Of a stretch of 41,126 bases of DNA, positions 1 to 8,290 are shown in pieces. The stretch spans positions 1-41,126 of the forward strand of contig CALUZA010000022.1 in the NCBI GenBank assembly GCA_944325185.1. Reading direction: 5' to 3'. Positions within the stretch are counted from its first letter, which is position 1; each line of letters begins with the position of its first letter. Below the pieces are notes generated by a model. The model was not told the DNA's origin. It did no database searches and was given only the letters and a program-made list of their open reading frames with translations. The position numbers and the translations under genes were made by a program. This DNA comes from Candidatus Gastranaerophilales bacterium (lineage in GTDB: Bacteria; Cyanobacteriota; Vampirovibrionia; Gastranaerophilales; Gastranaerophilaceae).

Positions 1-151
1 CACTAAAACTCTTCCCTTTAAAAATCGTATTTGACCTAACAAAACAATCAACACCATTATTCCCCATAAGATTAATAGAGTTACTATTAAACTTATTTAC
101 TTTAAAATTATTAAATCTATTAAATACGCTAAATATTGGAGAAATTTTCAT
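1..151 (-). CDS. N-terminal part of unknown protein (cut by window edge)
   Basis: From an ATG at 151 the minus strand is open for 50 codons to the window edge. The start reads MKISPIFSVFNRF and is rich in Asn, Phe and Ser. Around residue 43 comes the motif IFKG, also seen near the N-terminus of the protein at 37890-39353 (FFKG). There is no strong ribosome-binding site. It is divergent from the gene at 256. Function is unknown; the open frame and the MKI...FKG resemblance are the only support. Confidence 0.5.
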   Translation of the reverse strand, partial: MKISPIFSVFNRFNNFKVNKFNSNSINLMGNNGVDCFVRSNTIFKGKSFS

Positions 152-255
152 ATATATTTAAAACTTGTGAAAAAATATTTTTGTTAAATAAAAAATTGAT
201 TTTAGCAATAAATTTAATTAATTATACTTTATATAATATATGGAGTTTTTTATAG

Positions 256-1380
256 ATGGGATTAATTCCAATATCTCAAAGTTACATAGATGCTCATAGG
301 AATGTTAGCAATAATAAACCTGTTTCAGTTGAGAATAATTGCAATAATTCCGGCATACAGTTAAAACCTCCAATTGAAAATGATGTATATGATAATTCAG
401 CTAAAAAGACTAACAATAATAAATTAAAAAAAATTTTAATATGTGCGGGAATTGCAGCTGGAGTTGCGTGTGCTACTGTTTTTGCAGTTAAAATGCACAA
501 TCAAAGTAAGCTCAAAAAACTTATAGTTGAACAATATGATAAATTAGCAAATGAAATGGCTGAAAGATGCAAAGCGAATGGTCTAGATTTTGTAAAACCG
601 GAATTAAGATTTAAAAGATGTCCGGAAAAAGTTCATGCACAGTATCTTTTAGAAGATAATTCTATACAAATTAACACTCGTTATTTGTCTTTGAAGAATT
701 TTTATAAAAATATTGATGATGAAATATGTATGTCTTCTATTGGAAATACCGGACATAAACAATATTCTATATTTCATTTCCTAACTCCGAAAGAAGCCAA
801 AGAAGGTTTTATAAAAGGTAATTTATCTGAATTTATAGTACACAAAACTGCTACATTGGCGCATGAATTAGAACATGCAAAACAACTTCAATTCTCTTTA
901 CATGCAGAAGGGGCTCAAGATCATGCAATGCAATTATTTAAGAAAGCAGCTCCTAATCTTTCAGAAAAAGATATAAAAGAGTTATATCCTTTTATTTTTA
1001 GTTTTTCTCCTAAGAAAAAAATTTCTTTGAATGATGATATTGTGGATAAGACGCTTGGTTATTTTAAATTTCCTAATGGCGATTTGAAATATGATCCTGG
1101 ATTTTTCCAAGGGTGTGAAAATAAAAATGGTGAAGTAGTTTATAGACCTATATTAAACCCAAAAGCTATTCTTGAATGTTTGATTAGACCTGCTGATGCA
1201 GATGATAGTTTTGCAGATTATATTACAAATTTCCCTGAGGTTCTAGCAAGAAATGCTGAATTAATTGCTGCTCAAAATTTAAAAGGTTTTAATGGTGTTG
1301 ATGACAAAACTATGGAAAAATTTATAAAAACCAAGAAATATAATCTTACTGAGTTGGTAAAAATTTTGTTTAAAGTCTAA
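256..1380 (+). CDS. Membrane-anchored putative zinc metallopeptidase (HExxH)
   Basis: 374 residues. A polar, Asn-rich N-terminus is followed by one hydrophobic segment (about 59-78) flanked by lysines, so the bulk is probably outside the cytoplasm on a single anchor. LAHELEHAKQ at about 201-210 gives an exact HExxH (H203, E204, H207), the gluzincin zinc site. A later helix, FPEVLARNAE (about 327-335), offers E328 or E335 as a third ligand. No named peptidase family was recognised. The start is supported by GGAG 10 bases upstream, with a TATAAT at 232-237. The anchor resembles that of the protein at 9829-10719. The zinc site is seen; the peptidase activity is inferred. Confidence 0.6.
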   Translation: MGLIPISQSYIDAHRNVSNNKPVSVENNCNNSGIQLKPPIENDVYDNSAKKTNNNKLKKILICAGIAAGVACATVFAVKMHNQSKLKKLIVEQYDKLANEMAERCKANGLDFVKPELRFKRCPEKVHAQYLLEDNSIQINTRYLSLKNFYKNIDDEICMSSIGNTGHKQYSIFHFLTPKEAKEGFIKGNLSEFIVHKTATLAHELEHAKQLQFSLHAEGAQDHAMQLFKKAAPNLSEKDIKELYPFIFSFSPKKKISLNDDIVDKTLGYFKFPNGDLKYDPGFFQGCENKNGEVVYRPILNPKAILECLIRPADADDSFADYITNFPEVLARNAELIAAQNLKGFNGVDDKTMEKFIKTKKYNLTELVKILFKV

Positions 1381-1415
1381 ATTTATAAGTTCCTTTTTTA
1401 AAAATTATTTTTAAT

Positions 1416-1443
1416 GTAAAATAAATCCAGATATTTATTTTAC
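1416..1443 (+). promoter_or_regulatory. Perfect 11-bp inverted repeat just before the glyA ribosome-binding site
   Basis: GTAAAATAAAT and its exact reverse complement ATTTATTTTAC are separated by six bases (CCAGAT). The right arm ends one base before the GAGGAG Shine-Dalgarno at 1445-1450. It could be an mRNA hairpin next to the initiation site or an operator. It lacks the T tract on the plus strand expected of a terminator for the upstream gene. Confidence 0.5.
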
Positions 1444-1455
1444 GAGGAGATAATA

Positions 1456-2691
1456 ATGGAACTTGATATAATAAGAAAAACAGACAGCGAAGTTGCGCAT
1501 TATATAGAATTGGAGCTTGAACGCCAAAGAAATACAATCGAGCTTATTGCATCCGAAAATTTTACATCACCCGCTGTAATGGCTGCATGCGGTAGTGTTT
1601 TAACAAATAAATACGCAGAAGGTAAGCCATACAAAAGATTTTACAATGGTTGCTATAATGTTGATAAAATTGAAGAACTTGCTCAAAAAAGATGTTGCGA
1701 GTTGTTTGGCTGCGACCATGCTAATGTACAGCCGCATTCAGGTGCGCAAGCTAATATGGCTGTTTTTTTGTATGCTCTTAAAATCGGTGATACGGTTTTA
1801 GGTATGGATTTATCTAATGGTGGTCATTTGACACATGGTTCACCTGTTAATTTTTCCGGAATCAATTATAATATTATTTCTTATGGAGTTAATGAAGAAG
1901 GTGTAATTGATTATGATGACGTTGAAAAGAAAGCACTTGAACATAAACCAAAATTAATTATTGCTGGTGCAAGCAATTATTCAAGAATTATTGATTTTAA
2001 AAGATTTTCTGAAATTGCAAAAAAAGTTGGCGCATATTTTATGGTTGATATTGCACACATTGCAGCTCTTGTTGCTGCCGGTTGTCATCCAAGCCCTGTA
2101 CCTTATGCTGATTTTGTTACAACAACAACGCATAAAACGCTAAGAGGCCCAAGAGGCGGAATTATTATGTGCAAGGAAGAACATGCTATGGGTATAGACA
2201 AAGCAGTTTTCCCTGGAATTCAAGGCGGGCCTTTGGAACACATTATTGCAGGTAAGGCTATTGCACTTAAAGAAGCACAAAGTGATGAATTTAAAAAATA
2301 TGCAAATCAGGTTGTTGAAAATTCAAAGTGCCTTGCTTCTGAGTTAATAAAAGAAGGCATTGATATTGTAGGCGGAAAATCCGAAAATCACGTTATGACA
2401 CTTGATTTAAGAAAACTCAACAAGACAGGAAAAGACGTTGCAAACTTATTGGAAGAAGTTGGAATTACTGCAAATAAAAATACCGTTCCAAATGATCCTC
2501 AAAGTCCTTTTGTTACTTCTGGTGTTAGAATTGGCACTGCAGCAGTCACTACAAGAGGCATGAAAATTGATGAAATGAAAGCTATTGCAAAAATTATTGC
2601 AGATGCTATTCTTGAAAAGGATGAAATTCAAAATATTAAAAAAAGAAGTTTGGAATTGTGCAATAAATTTCCATTATATAAAGAAATGTAG
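1456..2691 (+). CDS. glyA: Serine hydroxymethyltransferase
   Basis: 411 residues, normal length. GlyA is a cytoplasmic PLP enzyme that interconverts serine and glycine while charging tetrahydrofolate with a one-carbon unit. The N-terminal part has [10 protein letters not shown] and [15 protein letters not shown], both hallmark substrate/cofactor segments. The PLP lysine lies in [14 protein letters not shown] (about residue 226), followed by [11 protein letters not shown]. The C-terminal [17 protein letters not shown] is also standard. GAGGAG sits upstream of the ATG. The next gene starts 9 bases downstream, so the two are probably co-transcribed. An 11-bp inverted repeat immediately precedes the ribosome-binding site. 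Confidence 0.97.
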   Translation: MELDIIRKTDSEVAHYIELELERQRNTIELIASENFTSPAVMAACGSVLTNKYAEGKPYKRFYNGCYNVDKIEELAQKRCCELFGCDHANVQPHSGAQANMAVFLYALKIGDTVLGMDLSNGGHLTHGSPVNFSGINYNIISYGVNEEGVIDYDDVEKKALEHKPKLIIAGASNYSRIIDFKRFSEIAKKVGAYFMVDIAHIAALVAAGCHPSPVPYADFVTTTTHKTLRGPRGGIIMCKEEHAMGIDKAVFPGIQGGPLEHIIAGKAIALKEAQSDEFKKYANQVVENSKCLASELIKEGIDIVGGKSENHVMTLDLRKLNKTGKDVANLLEEVGITANKNTVPNDPQSPFVTSGVRIGTAAVTTRGMKIDEMKAIAKIIADAILEKDEIQNIKKRSLELCNKFPLYKEM

Positions 2692-2700
2692 GATATTATA

Positions 2701-3747
2701 ATGATAAAATTATCTCAGGCTCACGTATTAGGTACAATTATAGCTTATTTGCTCGGAATATTTATTGTTCCTCTGGTAATATATTATTCTCAGAAAATGG
2801 GCTTAGTTGATGTTCCAAATGAAAGAAAAATCCACCATGGCAACATTTCGCGCCTTGGAGGAGTTGCTATTTGGGTATCTGTTATGTTGTCCTTTTTGTT
2901 TCTTATATTATTAAGTTATTATCCAAAAGGTCAAGGACTTTCTGCTATTATTGTGGGCGGTTCTTTAATGTTTTTAATGGGACTGATTGATGACATATAC
3001 TGTTTAAATGCTAAATTTAAGCTTTTTATTCAAATTGCAATAGCTACAATTGTCATTCTTTTGGGCGTTAGAATTGAGAATCTATTCAATCCGTTTGGAG
3101 CAAATATTGATTTAGGGATTTTATCGTATCCCATAACTTTGCTTTGGATAGTAGGGATTACAAATGCAATTAATTTTATAGATGGAATTGATGGTCTTGC
3201 AGGCTCAATTGTTAGTATTTCTGCCCTTTCAATTGGTATTATTTCTTTGGTTTTAGAACCTGCAATTCCTATTAACGCTTTAATAGCATTTATATTAACA
3301 GGCGCAATGTGCGCTTTTTTAACTTTTAATTATAATCCTGCAAAGATTTTTATGGGAGATTCAGGCGCGTTGTATGCGGGATTTTTACTTGCCACCCTTT
3401 CAATTACGGGTATTGTAAAACCGAGCAGCGGAATTTCAATGTATCTTCCTATATTAATTTTGGCAGTGCCACTTATGGATGTTGCTTACTCGTCAATTAG
3501 AAGAATGCTTAAAGGTACAAGTCCTTTTGTTGCTGACGCTGAACATATTCACCATAAATTACTTCATGCTGGCTATTCTCAGGATAAATTAGTTCTGCTT
3601 TTGGCTAGTTTTTCAATGGTTTGCGCATTGTTGTCAATTATTGTTGTAAGTACAAAGAGTAAATTTATAATAATAGCGCTAAGTTTAATTGGTGTTTTGA
3701 TAGTTTTAAATATTATTTCTAAATTAATTAAGAAAAAGGAAAACTAA
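2701..3747 (+). CDS. WecA/TagO-type undecaprenyl-phosphate sugar-1-phosphate transferase
   Basis: 348 residues with about ten hydrophobic helices. Family glycosyltransferase 4 (MraY/WecA) proteins transfer a HexNAc-1-phosphate from UDP-sugar to undecaprenyl phosphate, starting O-antigen, enterobacterial common antigen or teichoic-type polymers. Seen here: VPNERKIHHGNISRLGG near residue 38, the Asp pair in GLIDD (about 94-98), the NAINFIDGIDGLAG motif (155-168), FMGDSG and the late histidine motif AEHIHHKL. The His-rich cytosolic loop and general pattern favour WecA/TagO over MraY. The exact sugar cannot be told. It follows glyA closely and probably shares its transcript. Confidence 0.88.
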   Translation: MIKLSQAHVLGTIIAYLLGIFIVPLVIYYSQKMGLVDVPNERKIHHGNISRLGGVAIWVSVMLSFLFLILLSYYPKGQGLSAIIVGGSLMFLMGLIDDIYCLNAKFKLFIQIAIATIVILLGVRIENLFNPFGANIDLGILSYPITLLWIVGITNAINFIDGIDGLAGSIVSISALSIGIISLVLEPAIPINALIAFILTGAMCAFLTFNYNPAKIFMGDSGALYAGFLLATLSITGIVKPSSGISMYLPILILAVPLMDVAYSSIRRMLKGTSPFVADAEHIHHKLLHAGYSQDKLVLLLASFSMVCALLSIIVVSTKSKFIIIALSLIGVLIVLNIISKLIKKKEN

Positions 3748-3785
3748 TTTTATAAAGCGTGCAGATGTAATAATTATATATTTTT

Positions 3786-3953
3786 TTATATTTGCGCAGA
3801 AACATTGATGATTAAAGTGTTTCCTTGAATGTCAACAATAGCCCATCTTATTGGGTTTAGGTTCATTTCTTTTAGTTGATTTTCAATAAAATCAACATCA
3901 GGAGGCATTTTGTTGGATGTTATTTTTATTGTTTTTGTAATTATTTTATTCAT
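3786..3953 (-). CDS. Small conserved-looking protein, unknown function
   Basis: 55 residues starting MNKIITKTIKITSNKMPPD. It is compact and mixed alpha/beta in look, with the core IRWAIVDIQGNTLIINVSA and no membrane segment. The chosen ATG (3951-3953) overlaps the stop of the nucleoside transporter gene by one base (TAATG), which indicates translational coupling. A longer upstream reading would run inside the transporter gene and is rejected. It is the third gene of the tolC-like/CNT/55-aa unit. Function is not recognised. Confidence 0.7.
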   Translation of the reverse strand: MNKIITKTIKITSNKMPPDVDFIENQLKEMNLNPIRWAIVDIQGNTLIINVSAQI

Positions 3954-5245
3954 TAAAGTAAAATTCCTGCCATAGCAGCCGAGATATAGCTGACTAATGT
4001 TCCGCATATAAGAGCTTTTATACTTAATCTTGCTAGGTTTTTTCTTTGGTTCGGCGCAAGTTCTCCAATGCCTCCGATTTGAATTGCTATGGTTGATAAA
4101 TTTGCAAAACCGCAGCAAGCAAATGTTGCAACAGCTATACTTTTTTGAGTTAAAATTCCTGCATCTATGTATTTTGCTAAATCAATGTATGCTATAGTTT
4201 CATTTAATATTAATTTTTCTCCAATTAATATTCCGACAGTTTCAATGTTCCCCCAAGTTGTACCTATTAGTGCAGAAAATATTGCAAAAATTTTCCCGAC
4301 AATAAGTTGAATTGAAAGATGTTGTAAATCTATCCCTATAAAAGATAAGTCTAAATGACAAAAAGTATATAAGAATATTCCAAATTTTGCTAATATTTCA
4401 TTGCAAAATGCAATCAGTGCAACTAGACCAATTAAAACAGCTATAACATTTAGCGAAACCCTCATACCTTCTGAGGCACCTTTTGATATTGCAGCTAAAA
4501 TATTAACATCTGTTTTTCTGTTGTTTATTTTAAAGTTCTTTATTGTTTGCGGTTCCATTGTTTCGGGATAAACAATTTTTGAAACAACAAAAGATCCAGG
4601 TATCGCCATAACAGATGCAGCAAGAAGGTATTCTGTGCTTATTCCAAAACCAGTATACATTGCTATGCAGCTCGCAGAAATACAAGCCATTGAGCCTGTC
4701 ATAACTGCCAACATTTCAGAGCGTGTCATATTTGGGAGATAATGTTTAACAAGTGATTGTGCTGCAACGTTTCCGACAAAAGGGCTTGCGCAGTTTGATA
4801 AGGCTTCTGCTCCGCTTACTCCAAGAATTTTATTCATTATTTTTCCAAGAATAAGGATGACCCTTTGCATGATTCCGTAATAATATAAAATATTTACAAT
4901 GACCAATATTAATATCATTGTTGACATTAATATCAGTGCAAATATGAAATCTTTTTGAGGAAATAATTCGCTGATTTTTTCGGGAGAGTTTGATAACCAT
5001 CCAAAAACAAAGTTTGAACCTTCAATCGAGGCGTTTAATATTTTGTCGATTAATATGGCTAAGAAGCTAAAAATCTTAACTCCAACAGGGGTTTTCATTA
5101 TAAAAACCGCAAGTAAAAATTGTAACAATAAGCCTACCCCTACGGTTTTGTAGTTAATTCTTTTTTTGTTATTGGACATCAAAAAACAAATAAATAGAAT
5201 TACTGCTATTCCAAAAATTCCGCTTAATTTCGATAAAATATCCAA
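3953..5245 (-). CDS. CNT-family concentrative nucleoside transporter (NupC-like)
   Basis: 430 residues from the chosen start. CNT proteins import nucleosides through the inner membrane, driven by protons or sodium. The many hydrophobic helices include the N-terminal LSGIFGIAVILFICFLMSNN, the central gate-type region with SGAEALSNCASPFVG, and the C-terminal GEKLILNETIAY, a version of the CNT signature GxKxxxNEFVAY. The start is taken as TTG at 5245 because AAGGA lies 8 bases upstream. An ATG at 5287 would overlap tolC by 29 bases and add residues atypical of the family. The gap to the tolC-like gene is then 13 bases, so it is very likely in one operon with the efflux channel. Confidence 0.9.
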   Translation of the reverse strand: MDILSKLSGIFGIAVILFICFLMSNNKKRINYKTVGVGLLLQFLLAVFIMKTPVGVKIFSFLAILIDKILNASIEGSNFVFGWLSNSPEKISELFPQKDFIFALILMSTMILILVIVNILYYYGIMQRVILILGKIMNKILGVSGAEALSNCASPFVGNVAAQSLVKHYLPNMTRSEMLAVMTGSMACISASCIAMYTGFGISTEYLLAASVMAIPGSFVVSKIVYPETMEPQTIKNFKINNRKTDVNILAAISKGASEGMRVSLNVIAVLIGLVALIAFCNEILAKFGIFLYTFCHLDLSFIGIDLQHLSIQLIVGKIFAIFSALIGTTWGNIETVGILIGEKLILNETIAYIDLAKYIDAGILTQKSIAVATFACCGFANLSTIAIQIGGIGELAPNQRKNLARLSIKALICGTLVSYISAAMAGILL

Positions 5246-5258
5246 AATCTTTTCCTTT

Positions 5259-6635
5259 TTACAGATTTTCACTATTTGTAAAATCAACCCCGCCGACTGA
5301 TTTATATAAATTAATGGTTGATATTACATAGTTTATTTTATCATCTACAAGTTTTTGTTGTGCTAAAATTTGTGCTTGTTGATACAAAATGTAATCTATT
5401 TCATTTGCAAGTCCAATAGATTTGTTTATTTCTTTTAGTCTTAATTTTTGCGATTGTATGTTAAAGATATCGTTTGCAAGTTTATAGTTTTTCTTTTCTT
5501 TTTTTGTTAAAGCAAGTGCGTCATTGACCTCTTGTATTGAGGCAAGAACTGATTTTTCATATTCTTCTTGTGCTCTTTTGTATTCAAGTTTTTTTAATTT
5601 CATCATGTGATATTTTCTTCCGCCGTCAAAAATATCAAAATTTGGTACTATCCAAAGGTCTGCAAGACCTGAGTTTGCCGAAAACAAATGTGTTCCATGG
5701 CTATATCCGTTATATCCGAGAGTTCCCATTATTGTGAAACTTGGTAATATATCTCTTTTTGCGCTTTTTGCTTCGTAATCTGCTCTTAAAATATTAAATG
5801 CTGAGCTTTTTACATCAGGTCTATTAATTACTATACTTGAATTTAATTCTTCGGGAGTGTTTTCAAAGAGGTTTACATTTTCAAAATTATTTCTTTCGAC
5901 TTTAGAAAATAATTTATCTCCAATCAAATAGCTTAATTGATTTTCAAATATTTCTTTTTTTGCTTCTAAATTATTTACTGAAAGTTCTATTTGTGCAGTT
6001 TCTTCTTTCACTTCTAAAACGTTGTCAATTGTTGCAAGACCGTTTTTTTCTTTTGAGGAAATTAGTTCAAGTAATCTTTTATTTAATTCGAGTAATTTTT
6101 TTTGAAGTTCTAAGGTCTTATCTGTTTTAATAAGGTTGTAATAGTCTGCTGCTATTGCTGATGTAAGGGCTATGTATACTGCTCTTTCGTCTTCCTTTAA
6201 CATTTTTTCGCTTTCTTTGAAGCTTTTTGTTCTGAGCCTGTTTTTTCCCCAAATGTCAATTTCATAACTTGCAGTGAGAGGTAACAAAAATCTTGTTTGG
6301 CTATAGTTATATATCATGAAATTATTTTTGCCTCTGAGCATATCTGATGAAGCAAATGTTCTTCCAAGCATTCCTTCAAAATTTATATGGGGCAATTCTT
6401 CTGCAAGAGAAAGCTTAACAATTTTTTCACTCTCTTTGATTTTTGTGTCTGCGATTTTTAAATCAGGATTGTTTTCATATCCTTTCATTATGTTGCTTAT
6501 TAAAATTTCATCTCCATATTTTTCCCAAAAAGGAAGGTTTAAATATTGCTTTTTGTCCTGCTCAACTGCAGAACAAAAAGCAAATAGCTGAGAGATTAGA
6601 AATATTAAAAATATAGTTAAGAGGTTTTTTTTCAT
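5259..6635 (-). CDS. TolC/NodT-type outer membrane efflux channel
   Basis: 458 residues from the ATG at 6635. TolC-like proteins form the outer-membrane exit duct of tripartite pumps. A signal peptide (MKKNLLTIFLIFLISQLF..., about 20 residues) is followed by two OEP repeats: long helices such as KIADTKIKESEKIVKLSLAE and, in the second half, a matching INRPDVKSSAFNILRADYEA, the usual OEP motif. FAFC before the mature part is not a good lipobox, so a plain Sec signal is likelier. A TTG 18 bases upstream is possible but poorer. It reads away from marR-emrAB, with a shared operator between them, and so supplies the channel for that pump. Confidence 0.92.
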   Translation of the reverse strand: MKKNLLTIFLIFLISQLFAFCSAVEQDKKQYLNLPFWEKYGDEILISNIMKGYENNPDLKIADTKIKESEKIVKLSLAEELPHINFEGMLGRTFASSDMLRGKNNFMIYNYSQTRFLLPLTASYEIDIWGKNRLRTKSFKESEKMLKEDERAVYIALTSAIAADYYNLIKTDKTLELQKKLLELNKRLLELISSKEKNGLATIDNVLEVKEETAQIELSVNNLEAKKEIFENQLSYLIGDKLFSKVERNNFENVNLFENTPEELNSSIVINRPDVKSSAFNILRADYEAKSAKRDILPSFTIMGTLGYNGYSHGTHLFSANSGLADLWIVPNFDIFDGGRKYHMMKLKKLEYKRAQEEYEKSVLASIQEVNDALALTKKEKKNYKLANDIFNIQSQKLRLKEINKSIGLANEIDYILYQQAQILAQQKLVDDKINYVISTINLYKSVGGVDFTNSENL

Positions 6636-6660
6636 GGTTGTTAACACTTGCAAAAAACTT

Positions 6661-6686
6661 TTTTATGTTATTATGATAACATAAAA
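6661..6686. promoter_or_regulatory. Palindromic operator between tolC-like and marR genes
   Basis: The arms TTTTATGTTAT (6661-6671) and ATAACATAAAA (6676-6686) are exact reverse complements around a 4-base centre. Perfect A/T-rich palindromes in the divergent gap beside a marR gene are typical MarR binding sites. On the minus strand CATAAT, a possible -10 for the tolC-like gene, lies inside the palindrome, so binding would block that promoter. Autoregulation of marR is inferred. Confidence 0.75.
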
Positions 6687-6717
6687 AAATAAAAGTAAAG
6701 GATTTTTTGATATAATC

Positions 6718-7182
6718 ATGATGAATCAATTAAAAAGAACATCGATTTCAAACGGTATAGTTTCATGTGCAACCTTAATTAAGGTCTTAACTTTGAGATG
6801 TTTTAAAAGACACGGATTTGAAATCACTCCGGAACAATTTATTTTATTGGATACGTTGTTGGAAAACGAAGGAGAAGAAAATTTATATCAAAGGCAGTTG
6901 GGCGTTATACTAGGAAAAGATAGGGCAAACGTTGCAAGATTAATAGCAATTCTTGAAAAAAAAGGACTTGTTGAAAAAAATTCTGATTCAAATGGCAGGC
7001 AAATAAATAGAATTAATGTAACAAAAAAAGGTAGAGAAATACGAAATAAAATTTATCCTGTAATATCTGAAATAAGAAAAAGTTATTTGGATGAAATTGA
7101 TTTTGACGAGTTAAGAAAGTGTTTAGATACTTTGAATAAAATAAAAAATAATATATCGATTAATACAAAATTAAAAATTTAA
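6718..7182 (+). CDS. MarR-family transcriptional repressor
   Basis: 154 residues, typical MarR length. The winged helix spans roughly residues 50-110: the recognition helix is in GKDRANVARLIAILEKKGLV and the wing in NSDSNGRQINRINVTKKG. MarR dimers usually repress adjacent efflux genes and release DNA when they bind phenolic or drug-like ligands. The gene starts an operon with the EmrA- and EmrB-like genes (14 and 20 bases apart). Two successive ATGs (6718, 6721) are possible starts. A TATAAT at 6711-6716 lies almost against them, hinting at a very short or absent leader. Confidence 0.93.
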   Translation: MMNQLKRTSISNGIVSCATLIKVLTLRCFKRHGFEITPEQFILLDTLLENEGEENLYQRQLGVILGKDRANVARLIAILEKKGLVEKNSDSNGRQINRINVTKKGREIRNKIYPVISEIRKSYLDEIDFDELRKCLDTLNKIKNNISINTKLKI

Positions 7183-7196
7183 TTAAAGGGAAAGTT

Positions 7197-8270
7197 ATGA
7201 ATAAAGCATCAAAATATTATTCTGCGGCAAGAGAAAAAGTTAAAGCAAAAAGAAAGAGTTATCAAAAGAAACGTGTGATAATACCTGTTATTACAGCTGT
7301 AATTTTTATTGTTTTTGGTATTTTTTCTTTAATATATTCCTCTTTTTATCAATCAACCGATGACGCTTTTATTGAAGCGCATATGGTTTATTTATCGCCT
7401 AAAGTATCAGGAGAAATTGTTGAATTAAATGTTGATGATAATGATTCGGTTAAAAAAGGTGAAATTTTAGCTCAAATTGATACTCGTGATTATGAAATTG
7501 CACTTAAAAATGCCGAAGCAAAGCTTGAAAAAGCTCAGGCTGAATTAAGTGTTTCAACAAGCGATATAGATAAAATGTCTGCAATGACAAATCAAAATAA
7601 AAATAATATTGAAAGTGCAAAATCTAAACTTGAATATGCAAATAGCGATTATATTCGTTATAAAAACGCATATAAAGATGGCGCAGTTACAAAACAGGAT
7701 TTGGATAATGCAGTTAAAAATCTAGATGTTGCAAGAGCACAATTTAAAGCAGCGCAAGATGGCTTAAAAGCTACAGATAGCGCACTAAAATCGACAATTT
7801 CAAAGAAAGCTTCTCAAATTGCTGAAATTAAAAGATTATCCGCTGATGTTGATCAGGCTCGTTTAAATCTTTCTTATACAACTATAGTTGCTCCGGTTGA
7901 CGGTATGGTTACAAATAAAAGTGTTGAGCTTGGAAACTATGTTCAAACCGCTCATCCTATTATGACAATTGTGCCAAAAGATTGTTATGTAATTGCAAAT
8001 TTCAAAGAAACTCAATTGACAAATATGAAAAAAGGTCAAAAAGTGACTATAAAAATTGATACATATAAAAATAAAAAATTTAATGGTGTAGTTGACAGTA
8101 TTCAAAGAGCTTCGGGTGCAAAAGCAAGTTTGTTTCCGCCGGAAAACGCTGTTGGCTCATATGTAAAAGTTGTACAAAGGGTTCCGGTTAAAATTATATT
8201 TACTGATGACTTATCCGATTATAATATTGTTCCCGGAATGAGTGTCGTACCAAAAGTAAAAGTAAGATAG
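7197..8270 (+). CDS. EmrA/HlyD-type membrane fusion protein
   Basis: 357 residues. It bridges an inner-membrane MFS pump and an outer-membrane TolC channel. A short basic N-terminus, one transmembrane helix (about 26-48) and a periplasmic body are visible. The first barrel-sandwich half is VYLSPKVSGEIVELNVDDND (about 64-83), then a long coiled-coil hairpin (about 105-215, Ala/Lys/Asp-rich heptads), then the returning half TIVAPVDGMVTNKSVELGNY and a beta-barrel end with VPGMSVVPKVKV. AAAGGGAAAG precedes the ATG. It sits between marR and the pump gene. Confidence 0.94.
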   Translation: MNKASKYYSAAREKVKAKRKSYQKKRVIIPVITAVIFIVFGIFSLIYSSFYQSTDDAFIEAHMVYLSPKVSGEIVELNVDDNDSVKKGEILAQIDTRDYEIALKNAEAKLEKAQAELSVSTSDIDKMSAMTNQNKNNIESAKSKLEYANSDYIRYKNAYKDGAVTKQDLDNAVKNLDVARAQFKAAQDGLKATDSALKSTISKKASQIAEIKRLSADVDQARLNLSYTTIVAPVDGMVTNKSVELGNYVQTAHPIMTIVPKDCYVIANFKETQLTNMKKGQKVTIKIDTYKNKKFNGVVDSIQRASGAKASLFPPENAVGSYVKVVQRVPVKIIFTDDLSDYNIVPGMSVVPKVKVR

Positions 8271-8290
8271 CTTTTTTACATTAACAACAA

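Noticed and set aside
3786..4118. Longer 110-residue form of the 55-residue gene
   Set aside because: The extra part lies inside the CNT gene; the ATG at 3953 with TAATG coupling is the better start.
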